Positions 38,148-48,925 of a DNA stretch of 64,000 nucleotides are shown one piece after another. The notes below the pieces were generated by a model that did no database searches, had not been told where the DNA came from, and worked only from the letters and a program-made list of their open reading frames with translations. Position numbers and translations under genes: made by a program. Numbering within the stretch: position 1 is the stretch's first letter; each line of letters begins with the position of its first letter. The stretch spans positions 1 to 64,000 of the forward strand of contig JAHXIQ010000008.1 in NCBI GenBank assembly GCA_025655555.1, read 5' to 3'. This stretch comes from Candidatus Thiodiazotropha sp. (ex Myrtea sp. 'scaly one' KF741663). Its GTDB lineage: Bacteria; Pseudomonadota; Gammaproteobacteria; Chromatiales; Chromatiaceae.

Positions 38148-39422
38148 TCAACCTTCCGAACAGAGTAATCGCTGCTCTCTGCGAAACCTGAGAAAGGCAA
38201 AAAGTATATTTTTGAAAAGATAAAGAGAAGAGAGTGTGAAAGCCAGGCCTGCAAGCCGTGTAAATGGAGCCGGCAACATAAATGCAATAAGCAGCAGGCA
38301 AAAGGAAGACATATGCATGTAGTAATGGGCCTTGGCAGATCTTTCTCTGATGAAATATTTCATTGGAGGTAGAGTATAGGTGAGTTTCTCCCGCTTAATC
38401 TGCATTCCCTGTAGGTGAAACCAGCATAAAAATGGAATGATTTTGTAGATAACGCCGATTGGGATCGTCAAGCACACACCCCAGAGGAGAAGCGTACCAA
38501 CCAGAATATCATTATCAGATAGGATCCAGGCAATTGCTGAAAGGACTAAACTGAAAATACCCGTCCAAACGAACAACAAGGTGGAATCAATGATCTTTCT
38601 CTTTCGCCTATGAATAGATGCAGCAGCAAAGAATGCGATAACGAGAAATAATACAACAGTGAATAACAAACCGGTTTTGAGTAACCCGGCATTTAAATAA
38701 TTCGATACTGTAGTCAAGATCAGCAAGAAAAAGACTACGGGTAGAGACCAAACCTGAATGGATGATGGTATCTCTTTTGTCACATAAAAAATTGGTATTA
38801 TTTTAAATATTGTTGAAAAAAGAACTATACCTACCCAACCAAGCAAACCCCATGAAAGGTGAAGTGTAGTCATCTGTGTCATATCGGATATTTGAATAAC
38901 TCCAGTAAGACCCAAGACCAAAAATAGACCAAAAACTGCTGTTGGCACCAGCGCAATCCAGCCAAGGCCAACAGACATTGTGTTTTGCAGCGGACTTTTT
39001 GATAAATATAGAGAAATGGTGGCCGACACCAGTATTATTAAGAATGCTACTGCCAGAAATGATGCACCGATGATTAATGATTGATGATAGGTCTGTATAA
39101 AACCAATCACCAGCAGAACAGCACCTGTCAACATCGAGAGATGAATGGCACGACTGGTTGCAATGACTGCTGGCACCGGTGAACCTGCAAGTACAGGCAG
39201 TAGTTGCATCATGGCTCCAGTCATTACCTGAGCAAGAAAACCGACTGTAACCAGATGAGTTAAACCCAACGCCAGAGGGCTCCATCTTGAAAGGAAAATC
39301 TCTTCTCCTTCAATAAGGATCAGTGCGCCGATAAAAACAGAAAAAAGAGATGCTGTAAGAAAAAATTTGACAGGTATGATGATTGGAGGTGCTTGGTCCA
39401 AAGACAGCCCTGCAGTATTCAC
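38148..39422 (-). CDS. Polytopic membrane protein, NnrS-like or heme-copper-oxidase subunit I-like
   Basis: ~12 TM, conserved His in LGLTHLVTVGFLAQVMTGAMMQLLPVL; adjacent DUF2249 and hemerythrin genes. Confidence 0.55.
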   Translation of the reverse strand: MNTAGLSLDQAPPIIIPVKFFLTASLFSVFIGALILIEGEEIFLSRWSPLALGLTHLVTVGFLAQVMTGAMMQLLPVLAGSPVPAVIATSRAIHLSMLTGAVLLVIGFIQTYHQSLIIGASFLAVAFLIILVSATISLYLSKSPLQNTMSVGLGWIALVPTAVFGLFLVLGLTGVIQISDMTQMTTLHLSWGLLGWVGIVLFSTIFKIIPIFYVTKEIPSSIQVWSLPVVFFLLILTTVSNYLNAGLLKTGLLFTVVLFLVIAFFAAASIHRRKRKIIDSTLLFVWTGIFSLVLSAIAWILSDNDILVGTLLLWGVCLTIPIGVIYKIIPFLCWFHLQGMQIKREKLTYTLPPMKYFIRERSAKAHYYMHMSSFCLLLIAFMLPAPFTRLAGLAFTLSSLYLFKNILFAFLRFRREQRLLCSEG

Positions 39423-39425
39423 AAT

Positions 39426-39665
39426 CTACCTCATATCACCAGGTGGTGGGTATCCCGTATGCCAGATAAAAATAATGCACTCACCGTTAGACCATGTTGT
39501 GTTCCATGTGAAGTCCATTTCTCTAAGAAGGCTGTACAGTGGATAAGGTTCTCTATTATGTTGAATCCGCAACCAATCGCTGGTGCTAAGCTCCTCCAGT
39601 TCATCAAGGATACGCTCCATGGGTACGGGCGGTTCCAATTCACGAACATCGAGCTTATGCTCCAC
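39426..39665 (-). CDS. DUF2249 domain protein
   Basis: LDVRELEPPVPMERILDELEEL, overlap with hemerythrin gene. Confidence 0.75.
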   Translation of the reverse strand: MEHKLDVRELEPPVPMERILDELEELSTSDWLRIQHNREPYPLYSLLREMDFTWNTTWSNGECIIFIWHTGYPPPGDMR

Positions 39666-40102
39666 TAGCAGGACTCCACAAGATGACTCGCTATCTCCAC
39701 ACTTAAGTCAGGGACAATCCTGTCTGCCATCGGATACAAAACATTCTCTTCCTTCATGTTATGTTGCTGCATCGTCACAAGAAGCGTATCTGATAATTCA
39801 GCAGCCAGTTCTTTTAATTCTTTTGAGATAGCTGAATTCAGCTGCGATATTAAATGACGCAGTTGATCATGTTCCATAATCATTACATTGACAGGGCCAC
39901 TTGCCTGACTGCTCATCTCTTCCAGAACAGGGAAAAGCTTACCCTCTTCAATCTCGAAATGATGCTCCATTGACTGAACAAATTCGCCCATCAATTGTTC
40001 AGCATCACGCCACTCTTTACGGATAATGGCCTGTTCCATATTGACAAATATCTCATCACAACGACGGTGGTCGTGCGTCATTGAGTTTGTGATCGTTTCC
40101 AT
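39665..40102 (-). CDS. Hemerythrin/HHE domain protein
   Basis: MTHDHRRCDEIF, MEHHFEIEEGKLFPVLEE, MIMEHDQLR, QQHNMKEENVLYP. Confidence 0.9.
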   Translation of the reverse strand: METITNSMTHDHRRCDEIFVNMEQAIIRKEWRDAEQLMGEFVQSMEHHFEIEEGKLFPVLEEMSSQASGPVNVMIMEHDQLRHLISQLNSAISKELKELAAELSDTLLVTMQQHNMKEENVLYPMADRIVPDLSVEIASHLVESC

Positions 40103-40376
40103 TTTCAGTCACCTCATTTTCCGTCTTATTCTGTTCCTGTTCAGTGCGCTCTCCTTGACTTGAATCAATACAGATCAATTAGAATATTAGAATGATCGAT
40201 AATTGTTTTGTTGGTCGCAAATACTCACAATTTCAAGTATCAAGTCACAGGAACGAACAATTCATGATTTGGTGAATTGACAGGTGATTTTGAGCATTGC
40301 TCTCACTATGCCTTCGTCGCATTTTCACTTATAGAAGATAGTGAAAAACAAGAGTTTTCCTTTACGATCGAGCCTA

Positions 40377-42209
40377 TTATTCCCTGGTTAACCGGGCATA
40401 GAGTAAGGGTAGTTTTCTGGGCAGCTCCTGCGGTTTGTGAATCACAACGTAACCACCACTGCCAAAGAGGTACGGCAGGTAATCATTACCCTTTTCGTCA
40501 ATCGTTACGCAGAAAGGTTGTATACCACTATTACGCGCTTCACGGACTGCCTGTCGCGTGTCTTCTACACCATAGCGACCTTCGTACTTATCCAGGTCAT
40601 TTGGCTTTCCGTCACTTAGCAGCAACAGCAAACGCCGCTGTGCTGGCTGTTCATTAAGGAGCTTGTGTGCATATCTGATAGCAGCGCCCATACGGGTGTA
40701 ATAGCCTGGTTTTATTGCCTCAATGCGGCCACGCGAATCAGCGGAATAACGCTCATCAAACGATTTAATCTGATGGAATCGAACAGGGTCACGTTTTCTG
40801 GATGAAAAACCGTACAAGCCAAATCGATCACCGGTAGCCGAGAGGGATTCTGCAAACAAATAGAGACTGTCGCGAATCACATCTATCACGCGATGATGAT
40901 TGTCAATCCAGCTGTCAGTGGAGAGTGAAAGATCCGCCAGTAACAGGCAAGTCAGATCTCTTGCTCCGGTACGTAGATCCCTGTAGAGATTATCCGCACT
41001 CGTCAAGTGGCCACTGCCACGCTCTGCGGAAAACCGTAAAAAAGCATCCAGGTCAATTTCACTGCCGTCTGCTTGTCCATGCTGCCAGACACGTGCTGGC
41101 ATCAGCTGTTGAAACTGTGCTCGCAACTGTTTCGCTGTTTTATTCAAGTGTGCGGGCAATGCTATCGGTTGTGTATCACTGGCCTGCATGACAGAGATGC
41201 GGCAGTGTGCCGGTTGCATCGCCTGCTGCTTCCAATCCCATTCCGGGAGCAGCACACCTTCAGTTAAGATTTCGTCATCGCAAGCATCAGAAGGCAAATC
41301 GAGGTCGAATCGTAGTTTTGATGCAACTGACTTTCCGTCCCGGGTAACGTTGAACTGTTCCATCTGGTCTGCCGCATCCATTGCCTGATCCAAGTCATCG
41401 TTTTCTTCAGCCCCCCTGTCGAGCTTGGCAAATTCCCCCCATGTCAGGATGTTCTCCATGCGGATTGTGATCAATCCCCTATCATCTTCCGGCATCTCTG
41501 AACGCTCACCCCGGCGACTACGATTATCCTCCATTGGCTTTGTATCACCACCTGACGAATTCTCAGGCTCAGCACTATCTGATGATCCCCAGGTAATGCC
41601 TGGTGGTGATGGATGTAACCACAAGGGTACGGGGTATGGCGCATGACTTGCCGGTGCCAAACCTGGTGCTTTCCCAGGATACATCAGTGCTTCTCTAATT
41701 GTATTTTCCTGATTTGCCTCATCCTGTTTTAAGTGTTCTGGATCGGGACGCTGTAACAGATGCGCCTCAAGTAAACGCTGATAGCGCGCTGCCATGCCTG
41801 GATAGCTCTCCAGTGTCGCCTTTGTCAATCGCTGGTTTTTCACAAGCCATGGCTCTATCCCACCTTGATCACAGGATGCCAGCGCAGCAAGCCAAAAATA
41901 GAGGTCACGGTTTAATGACGGTTCCGGAAATAGATCAATGACTTCAGGCAAACGTAGAGAATGCTCATCTCGCCAGGCAAGCTCGATCTTTGTTGCGCTA
42001 CCGGCTATGCGTTGCAGAAAACCACGTCTTGCATGATGTTGTGTCGCATCCGCTGTCTCGATCCGAAGTCCACCATCACCCCCGAAGGCACGAAACAGAA
42101 TACCCAGTGTATGGCTGAGATCGGTTAGACGTACGGCTGCCTGTGGATAGCGGTCTTGTGCAAGCCGGGTGATTAGCCTGTGCCAAAGTTCACCAACCTT
42201 CTCTTCCAT
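40377..42209 (-). CDS. norD: NorD, von Willebrand factor A-type nitric oxide reductase activation protein
   Basis: LLLADLSLSTDSW MIDAS-like, LLLLLSDGKPNDLDKYEGRYGVEDTR. Confidence 0.92.
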   Translation of the reverse strand: MEEKVGELWHRLITRLAQDRYPQAAVRLTDLSHTLGILFRAFGGDGGLRIETADATQHHARRGFLQRIAGSATKIELAWRDEHSLRLPEVIDLFPEPSLNRDLYFWLAALASCDQGGIEPWLVKNQRLTKATLESYPGMAARYQRLLEAHLLQRPDPEHLKQDEANQENTIREALMYPGKAPGLAPASHAPYPVPLWLHPSPPGITWGSSDSAEPENSSGGDTKPMEDNRSRRGERSEMPEDDRGLITIRMENILTWGEFAKLDRGAEENDDLDQAMDAADQMEQFNVTRDGKSVASKLRFDLDLPSDACDDEILTEGVLLPEWDWKQQAMQPAHCRISVMQASDTQPIALPAHLNKTAKQLRAQFQQLMPARVWQHGQADGSEIDLDAFLRFSAERGSGHLTSADNLYRDLRTGARDLTCLLLADLSLSTDSWIDNHHRVIDVIRDSLYLFAESLSATGDRFGLYGFSSRKRDPVRFHQIKSFDERYSADSRGRIEAIKPGYYTRMGAAIRYAHKLLNEQPAQRRLLLLLSDGKPNDLDKYEGRYGVEDTRQAVREARNSGIQPFCVTIDEKGNDYLPYLFGSGGYVVIHKPQELPRKLPLLYARLTRE

Positions 42210-42253
42210 GGCTTAAGCCCTAGACCGCAGAATAAGTTGGTAACCGAAGATCA

Positions 42254-42679
42254 CTACACCATGCCTCGACAACCATCCGGCAGTGATCTGCCGATGAGTG
42301 GATAGTGATAACACTTTCCAGCCAATGCTTTTGCCAGTCCCAGCATTCCAATGAGGATCAAAGTTGAGTGACATACCGTAAAGTAGATGATGACAATCAT
42401 CCAGGTATAGGGTCCGGTATATCCGCCCAATATCACAATGAAGGCATTTACGATTACCAACAATACACCGGCCCAGAGTGAGGCTGATAAAGTCTGTTGC
42501 AGGTGTGATAAAGCCAGTGGCGGTGAATCGTTGTGGTGTTTCAAATAAAGTACCAGCAAGATTACGAAAGCAATACCTGGTATCAGTAGCAGATTCGCCA
42601 GATAGAGGGATTCAGCAGTAACGGCCATAGTCGTTCCTGCCGGATCCTGTGAAGGATAGTCAGCGCCCGACTGTGGCAT
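42254..42679 (-). CDS. Small nor-linked membrane protein
   Basis: Three to four TM, between norD and norQ. Confidence 0.6.
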   Translation of the reverse strand: MPQSGADYPSQDPAGTTMAVTAESLYLANLLLIPGIAFVILLVLYLKHHNDSPPLALSHLQQTLSASLWAGVLLVIVNAFIVILGGYTGPYTWMIVIIYFTVCHSTLILIGMLGLAKALAGKCYHYPLIGRSLPDGCRGMV

Positions 42680-43499
42680 AAACGACCTCCATCAAGGCTG
42701 TCGCAGTTTCTGTATCATCAGTCAATGGCTCTACCAATGCGGCGCGGCAGGCTTCAACCGGTTCATAACCGCCAAGAATCAGTGTGGCCGCATAGACGAG
42801 TAATCGGGTGGATGCAGCCTCTTCTAAATCGTGATCCTTGAGTGCACGCATGGCATTGGCCAGTCGCACCAATTGTTTAGCCATATCGGGGTCGATACCT
42901 GACTCCCCAATCAAAATCTCACATTCCAACTCAGGCGCTGGGAAATCAAAACGTACTGCAACGAAGCGCTGTCTGGTACTGGGCTTCATGCCCTTTAAAA
43001 GATTTTGATAGCCAGGATTGTAAGAGACCACCAGCATAAACTCCGGCGGTGCTTTGAGGATCTCTCCGGTTCGTTCCAGGGGTAGTATTCGTCTATCGTC
43101 GGTAAGCGGATGCATGACTACCGTCGTATCCTTGCGTGCCTCCACAACCTCATCCAAATAACAGATAGCACCTTCACGCACAGCACGCGTCAGGGGACCA
43201 TCGGACCAGTAGGTTCCACTGTCACCAATCAGATGACGCCCCACCAGGTCTGCAGCACTCAGGTCGTCATGACAAGCCACCGTGTAGACAGGTCTGTTCA
43301 GCCTGGCTGCCATGTAGTTGATAAAACGTGTCTTACCACAGCCGGTTGGCCCTTTGATCAACACAGGCAACTGGTGTCGATAGCCATATTCAAACAGCTC
43401 GACCTCTTTTGCCTGAGGCTTATAGAAAGGGAGATCCTGATGTAACTCCCGAGCTGTTGCGCTTATGGATTTTTCCATCAACAGTTCCTCATCCGACAA
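42660..43499 (-). CDS. norQ: NorQ/CbbQ family AAA+ ATPase
   Basis: GPTGCGKTRF, CYLDEVVEARKDT. Confidence 0.93.
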   Translation of the reverse strand: MSDEELLMEKSISATARELHQDLPFYKPQAKEVELFEYGYRHQLPVLIKGPTGCGKTRFINYMAARLNRPVYTVACHDDLSAADLVGRHLIGDSGTYWSDGPLTRAVREGAICYLDEVVEARKDTTVVMHPLTDDRRILPLERTGEILKAPPEFMLVVSYNPGYQNLLKGMKPSTRQRFVAVRFDFPAPELECEILIGESGIDPDMAKQLVRLANAMRALKDHDLEEAASTRLLVYAATLILGGYEPVEACRAALVEPLTDDTETATALMEVVYATVGR

Positions 43500-43764
43500 G
43501 TGTAAATGCGATACCGACCAGTCCGCCAGGTATAAACAACCATAGGCTGACAGGCCAACGCCAAAAGCCTTGTATCCTTTTCAGACCCATAAAATAGTCG
43601 CCCACCATCTGCCCCTTTAGCAGGGCAAAGCCCAATACAGTCAGTGAAGCGCTCAGGCCACCAAGGCCAAACTGCCCGATCAAATAGGTCACCAGAGTCA
43701 GGCTCATCATAATCAACCAGACCCAGGTACAGGCACGAATGCCCAGAACAACACGTTTTTTCAT
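43489..43764 (-). CDS. Cytochrome c oxidase subunit IV-like (NorF-like) protein
   Basis: Small 3-TM protein between norE and norQ. Confidence 0.7.
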   Translation of the reverse strand: MKKRVVLGIRACTWVWLIMMSLTLVTYLIGQFGLGGLSASLTVLGFALLKGQMVGDYFMGLKRIQGFWRWPVSLWLFIPGGLVGIAFTLVG

Positions 43765-43770
43765 CCAGGT

Positions 43771-44352
43771 CTACCTCATAACATAGACGAGAGGAAACAG
43801 AATCAACCAGACAAGATCCACCATATGCCAGTAGGACGCACCTGTCTCGACGCCGGTATGCTGTTGTGAGCTGTATCCACCACGTTTGGCTTTCACTGCC
43901 ACCGCTGCCAGAATCACCATCCCCATAATGACGTGCATGAAGTGAAAAAAGGTCAACGATAAATAGAACATGTAGAAGGTATTCGTACTTAACGTAATAC
44001 CCTCATTGATATGATGTGCATACTCTTGAGATTTCACAATCAGGAAAATCGCACCCATGACAAGTGCTGCCAATAACCAACGTACGCATCCTTGGTTGTT
44101 GTTGTCACGAATGGATGCAACTGCTCTTACCACAAAGTAGCTACTGGTAATCAAGGCGAATGTGTTGATCAGTGCGGCATCACTATCAAGCATCGATTGA
44201 TAGTGGTTGAACATCTCTACATTCTTCATGCGGGTAAAGGCATAGGCACCGAAAAAGGCGCCAAATGCGGCCAGTTCGGCAAGAATGAAGATCCAGATAG
44301 CCAAATCACCCGGTGGGTATCGATCAGACTCGACTACTACTTGCGTCTGCAT
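43771..44352 (-). CDS. norE: NorE, cytochrome c oxidase subunit III-like
   Basis: GDLAIWIFILAELAAFGAFFGAY, FHFMHVIMG. Confidence 0.88.
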   Translation of the reverse strand: MQTQVVVESDRYPPGDLAIWIFILAELAAFGAFFGAYAFTRMKNVEMFNHYQSMLDSDAALINTFALITSSYFVVRAVASIRDNNNQGCVRWLLAALVMGAIFLIVKSQEYAHHINEGITLSTNTFYMFYLSLTFFHFMHVIMGMVILAAVAVKAKRGGYSSQQHTGVETGASYWHMVDLVWLILFPLVYVMR

Positions 44353-44419
44353 GGGTCTGTGCACTCCCGGATGCGAAATCAGACAGAGCACAATGTTAAA
44401 TTAGCACCCATTGTTGACC

Positions 44420-44433
44420 TTGATGAATATCAA
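44420..44433. promoter_or_regulatory. FNR/DNR-type box TTGATGAATATCAA
   Basis: Exact TTGAT-N4-ATCAA upstream of norE. Confidence 0.75.
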
Positions 44434-44533
44434 GCTAATCACCTCATACGTTTGTGGTTGCCGGACCTTCAGCTAAAACAGGCTACTAATACTAATTTAT
44501 TAAAAGGCTCTATCTACACTCTCGAAAGATCAC

Positions 44534-44650
44534 TTATAACGCGAAGCGCGCAAAGCGACGCAATGATCGCAAAGGTTTCAGACTGATGGGTAGAGATGCT
44601 TTGCGACCTTTGCGCTTCATCGCGATCTTTGCGTTATCAAGAACCGCGCA
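44534..44650. repeat. Copy 1 of ~117-bp direct repeat with GCAAAG-rich internal dyad
   Basis: TTATAACGCGAAGCGCGCAAAGCGACGC...CGCGATCTTTGCGTTATCAAGAACCGC, near-identical copy at 44722. Confidence 0.9.
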
Positions 44651-44670
44651 TCATTTTTTACTAGAAAATC

Positions 44671-44703
44671 TGTAGGTTGGGCCGACCACGGAGGCCCAAC
44701 ATC
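44671..44703. repeat. REP-like palindrome TGTAGGTTGGGCCGACCACGGAGGCCCAACATC
   Basis: GTTGGGCC/GGCCCAAC stem, related to 31110-31140. Confidence 0.6.
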
Positions 44704-44721
44704 ACCCTTATGAAACACCTT

Positions 44722-44837
44722 TTATAACGCGAAGCGCGCAAAGCGACGCAATGATCGCAAAGGTTTCAGACTGATGGATAGAGATGCTTTGCGGCCTTTG
44801 CGCTTCATCGCGATCTCTGCGTTATCAAGAACCGCTC
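44722..44837. repeat. Copy 2 of ~116-bp direct repeat
   Basis: Near-identical to 44534-44650. Confidence 0.9.
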
Positions 44838-44873
44838 ATGTTTTCTTGCTGGAAAGTCCTACAAAAAAACCCA

Positions 44874-44918
44874 GACGAAAAAAAACCGAACGGTTTGAGG
44901 TCATCTCACCGTCCGGTT
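44874..44918 (-). terminator. Rho-independent terminator of norB
   Basis: Minus strand AACCGGACGG...CCGTTCGGTT followed by T-tract. Confidence 0.8.
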
Positions 44919-44944
44919 AGGGGGTTGCAATTTGGCTGGTGGGC

Positions 44945-46423
<1,479 letters not shown>

Positions 46424-46879
46424 TTAGCCTTGGATGTTCGGCGGCCAGTTGGCCGTGTCGATCTCTGAGACGTATTGCAGAAACTCTGCGATGGCGGCCA
46501 GCTCTTCATCACTGAGGTTGAACTGGGGCATGCTGCGGCGGCCTGGGATGCCGTCCTTCGGGCGGCCTTTGATAAATCCCATGATCGCTTCTTTGCTGTT
46601 ACCGTAACGCGTGTAGACATTACCCAGCTCCGGCGCAAAATAGGCCCCTTCGCCCAGCAGGGTGTGACAGCCGATGCAGTCGTTCTCTTCCCATAGCTGC
46701 TTGCCCTGGGCAATCAGCTGGCCACGCTCTGTGGCCGGGTCCAGCGCCGCTCGATTGTCACGCTCCGGTAACGCCAGGTGGGTATCAAAAGTCAGGGCTA
46801 AAAACAGTAAAAAGAAAAACGCTGTTCCCCCATAAAAGATGTTCCTCGACATCTCTTTCGTGAACGCCTGTGCCATCAC
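46424..46879 (-). CDS. norC: Nitric oxide reductase cytochrome c subunit
   Basis: CIGCHTLLGEGAYFAPELGNVYTRYG. Confidence 0.95.
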   Translation of the reverse strand: MMAQAFTKEMSRNIFYGGTAFFFLLFLALTFDTHLALPERDNRAALDPATERGQLIAQGKQLWEENDCIGCHTLLGEGAYFAPELGNVYTRYGNSKEAIMGFIKGRPKDGIPGRRSMPQFNLSDEELAAIAEFLQYVSEIDTANWPPNIQG

Positions 46880-46940
46880 TCTCCTCCCAAGATTTCGTGA
46901 TTTGGTCCCGGCTATTAGAAATCAGTCAACTCTCGCTACC

Positions 46941-46954
46941 TTGACATGAGTCAA
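46941..46954. promoter_or_regulatory. FNR/DNR-type box TTGACATGAGTCAA
   Basis: TTGAC-N4-GTCAA upstream of norC. Confidence 0.7.
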
Positions 46955-47008
46955 ATGAGTCTAGAGAAACACATCTGATGCCCCAAGATCCAAGCGCTAT
47001 TCGAAGAC

Positions 47009-47773
47009 TCAGTCTGTCTGAGGAAAGGCAGTAAGGTAGAGAGCAAAGCTGGCATATGCCATGACAGGCAGGACCAGCAAAAGTAGTGGCAGGAAAATAA
47101 TCGCCATCAGGATGGACAAAGTGAGGAGCGCCGCCCAAAGCATGGCCGTCACGAAGTTTTTGAAGACGGCCCGTACACTGGCATGAACTGCTTGTACCAA
47201 GGTGCCCCTTCCCTCAAAGAGGATGGGTACGGAAAAAGCTGAAACGCAGAAGATGATAAATGCCAGCACTGACCCCATGAGCGCACCCCAAAACCAGAAG
47301 CTGACGATATTTTCATCGGCCTTCAGCAACCAGGGGAGTTCATAGGGAATGTGGACGCCACCAATGATGAAGCTGTAGAGCACCCCCGCATCGGTAATCC
47401 AGATTAAAAAGATAAAGGCGCAGAAGAACGCTATCATCCATGTCTGTAATGGCGTGCGTAGAAATGCAACAAAAGGTGTCGATACGCCTGTTTTTTCACC
47501 CGTCGATGTCATTAACGCGAGCTGAAAAAAACCGGTCAACATTGCCGGTGCTATCAACATGAAACCGCCGGCAAATGGAAGAGACATCGGTGAAAAGCCG
47601 AATGAGCCGACATTGTAGAGGAGCAGGAGTCCAATCACAGCTGAAACTGAGGCATAGGCCATGCTGGGCAGGAGAGTTTTATTATAGGTATCCCAACCCG
47701 ACCTGATAGCAGCAGATATATCTGAAATTTCTAGCTTTTTGGGGTGCAGTCCTGAGTTATTCAATGGTTCCAC
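47009..47773 (-). CDS. DUF2189-like integral membrane protein
   Basis: Multi-TM, AAIRSGWDTYNKTLLPSMAYA... Confidence 0.65.
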   Translation of the reverse strand: MEPLNNSGLHPKKLEISDISAAIRSGWDTYNKTLLPSMAYASVSAVIGLLLLYNVGSFGFSPMSLPFAGGFMLIAPAMLTGFFQLALMTSTGEKTGVSTPFVAFLRTPLQTWMIAFFCAFIFLIWITDAGVLYSFIIGGVHIPYELPWLLKADENIVSFWFWGALMGSVLAFIIFCVSAFSVPILFEGRGTLVQAVHASVRAVFKNFVTAMLWAALLTLSILMAIIFLPLLLLVLPVMAYASFALYLTAFPQTD

Positions 47774-47853
47774 TCATCTTCTGGAGTTGTTGATAATTAT
47801 TATGACCGCTAACAACCCCGGTCCCAATGCATAGCGTTGTGTGATGTGCTCTC

Positions 47854-48039
47854 CTATCTTGGCAACAAGACAGCAATAACCAATGACGCAATGGAGAAGG
47901 CAAAAAAGATCAGCAGGAACTTTGCCCTTGCACCCAATCTGAACCCGGTTTTCTGAAAATGGGATGGCGCACCGCACTTTGGGCAGTGATCGACGTCATC
48001 CGCAATCAACTCACCACAGTAGAGACAGTTCACCTGCAT
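47854..48039 (-). CDS. Small zinc-ribbon membrane protein
   Basis: CLYCGELIADDVDHCPKCGA then TM. Confidence 0.7.
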   Translation of the reverse strand: MQVNCLYCGELIADDVDHCPKCGAPSHFQKTGFRLGARAKFLLIFFAFSIASLVIAVLLPR

Positions 48040-48100
48040 ATCACACCATTAGCATTGACAGGCCCTAAAGAGATCCGTCCGAAAAACCCATCGAATCCTT

Positions 48101-48667
48101 TTAATGAATACCTTTATCCTGTAGAAACTGGCTATATCTTTGGTCAGTGCCCGCAATATGGTCGATCAGCCATGTCTTCAGAAAGCTCGTGAGCTCATCA
48201 ACTGTGCTTTCCCGATCGTTTTCGTACTTTGACAAGAAGACAGACACTTTTGCAATCATCTCCTCATGCTGCTGCTTGTGCTGCTCATACTCGGGATAGC
48301 CATTATCCTGCATCAGCTTCTCTTCACGCTCAAAGTGATACTTGGTGTAGTCAACCAGTTCACTCAATGCCTGGCGTTCGAAGGACTCACCGGTTGGGTA
48401 GAGAACGGCCGTTTGCAGATTATTGATCAGCGTTAGGAGTTTTTGATGCTCTTCATCTATCACTGCAATACCGACACTTAAGCTATTATCCCAGGATACA
48501 AATTTTCGAGATGTCATTTTTTTGTGGATGACAGGCAGTGCCACAAGAATAGCAATCATGATCCACGGAATCGGATTGTCGATACCGAACAGGAAACCGA
48601 TACCGATAACCAGGAAGGCCAGTACGATAAACAGGGAGAGACCAAAGGTCTGTAAGCTATTGCGCAT
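48101..48667 (-). CDS. Membrane-anchored bacteriohemerythrin
   Basis: IAVIDEEHQKLLTLINNL, HFEREEKLMQDNGYPEYEQHKQQHEEM, WLIDHIAGTDQRY. Confidence 0.93.
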   Translation of the reverse strand: MRNSLQTFGLSLFIVLAFLVIGIGFLFGIDNPIPWIMIAILVALPVIHKKMTSRKFVSWDNSLSVGIAVIDEEHQKLLTLINNLQTAVLYPTGESFERQALSELVDYTKYHFEREEKLMQDNGYPEYEQHKQQHEEMIAKVSVFLSKYENDRESTVDELTSFLKTWLIDHIAGTDQRYSQFLQDKGIH

Positions 48668-48845
48668 GGTGGTTATCCCCAGGCATGTCGAATGAAAAAA
48701 CGGTACGTGGCGGCATGCATCTGGCCTGCACTACCAAACTGAATCAAACCATCCGCCAACCGAGGTGGCCCTTGATTCGCAATCGATTCGAATCAGTATG
48801 CTCTAAATATGGTCCAAACTATCAGCGAATTCGGCGTTTTTTGAT

Positions 48846-48859
48846 TTGACATTTGTCAA
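48846..48859. promoter_or_regulatory. FNR/DNR-type box TTGACATTTGTCAA
   Basis: TTGAC-N4-GTCAA upstream of nirS. Confidence 0.7.
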
Positions 48860-48925
48860 GGTGAGTATGCCCAACCAAGAGCCTAATCTGTCGTGCGTAA
48901 TCGACAAGAAGGGAGGATTTCTCCA

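Noticed and set aside
40155-40186. FNR-like site upstream of hemerythrin (TTGATCTGTATTGATTC on minus strand)
   Set aside because: Second half-site has two mismatches; too weak to call
44534-44837. Possible CRISPR because of two long direct repeats
   Set aside because: Only two copies of ~117 bp with internal dyads; looks like a REP/interspersed element
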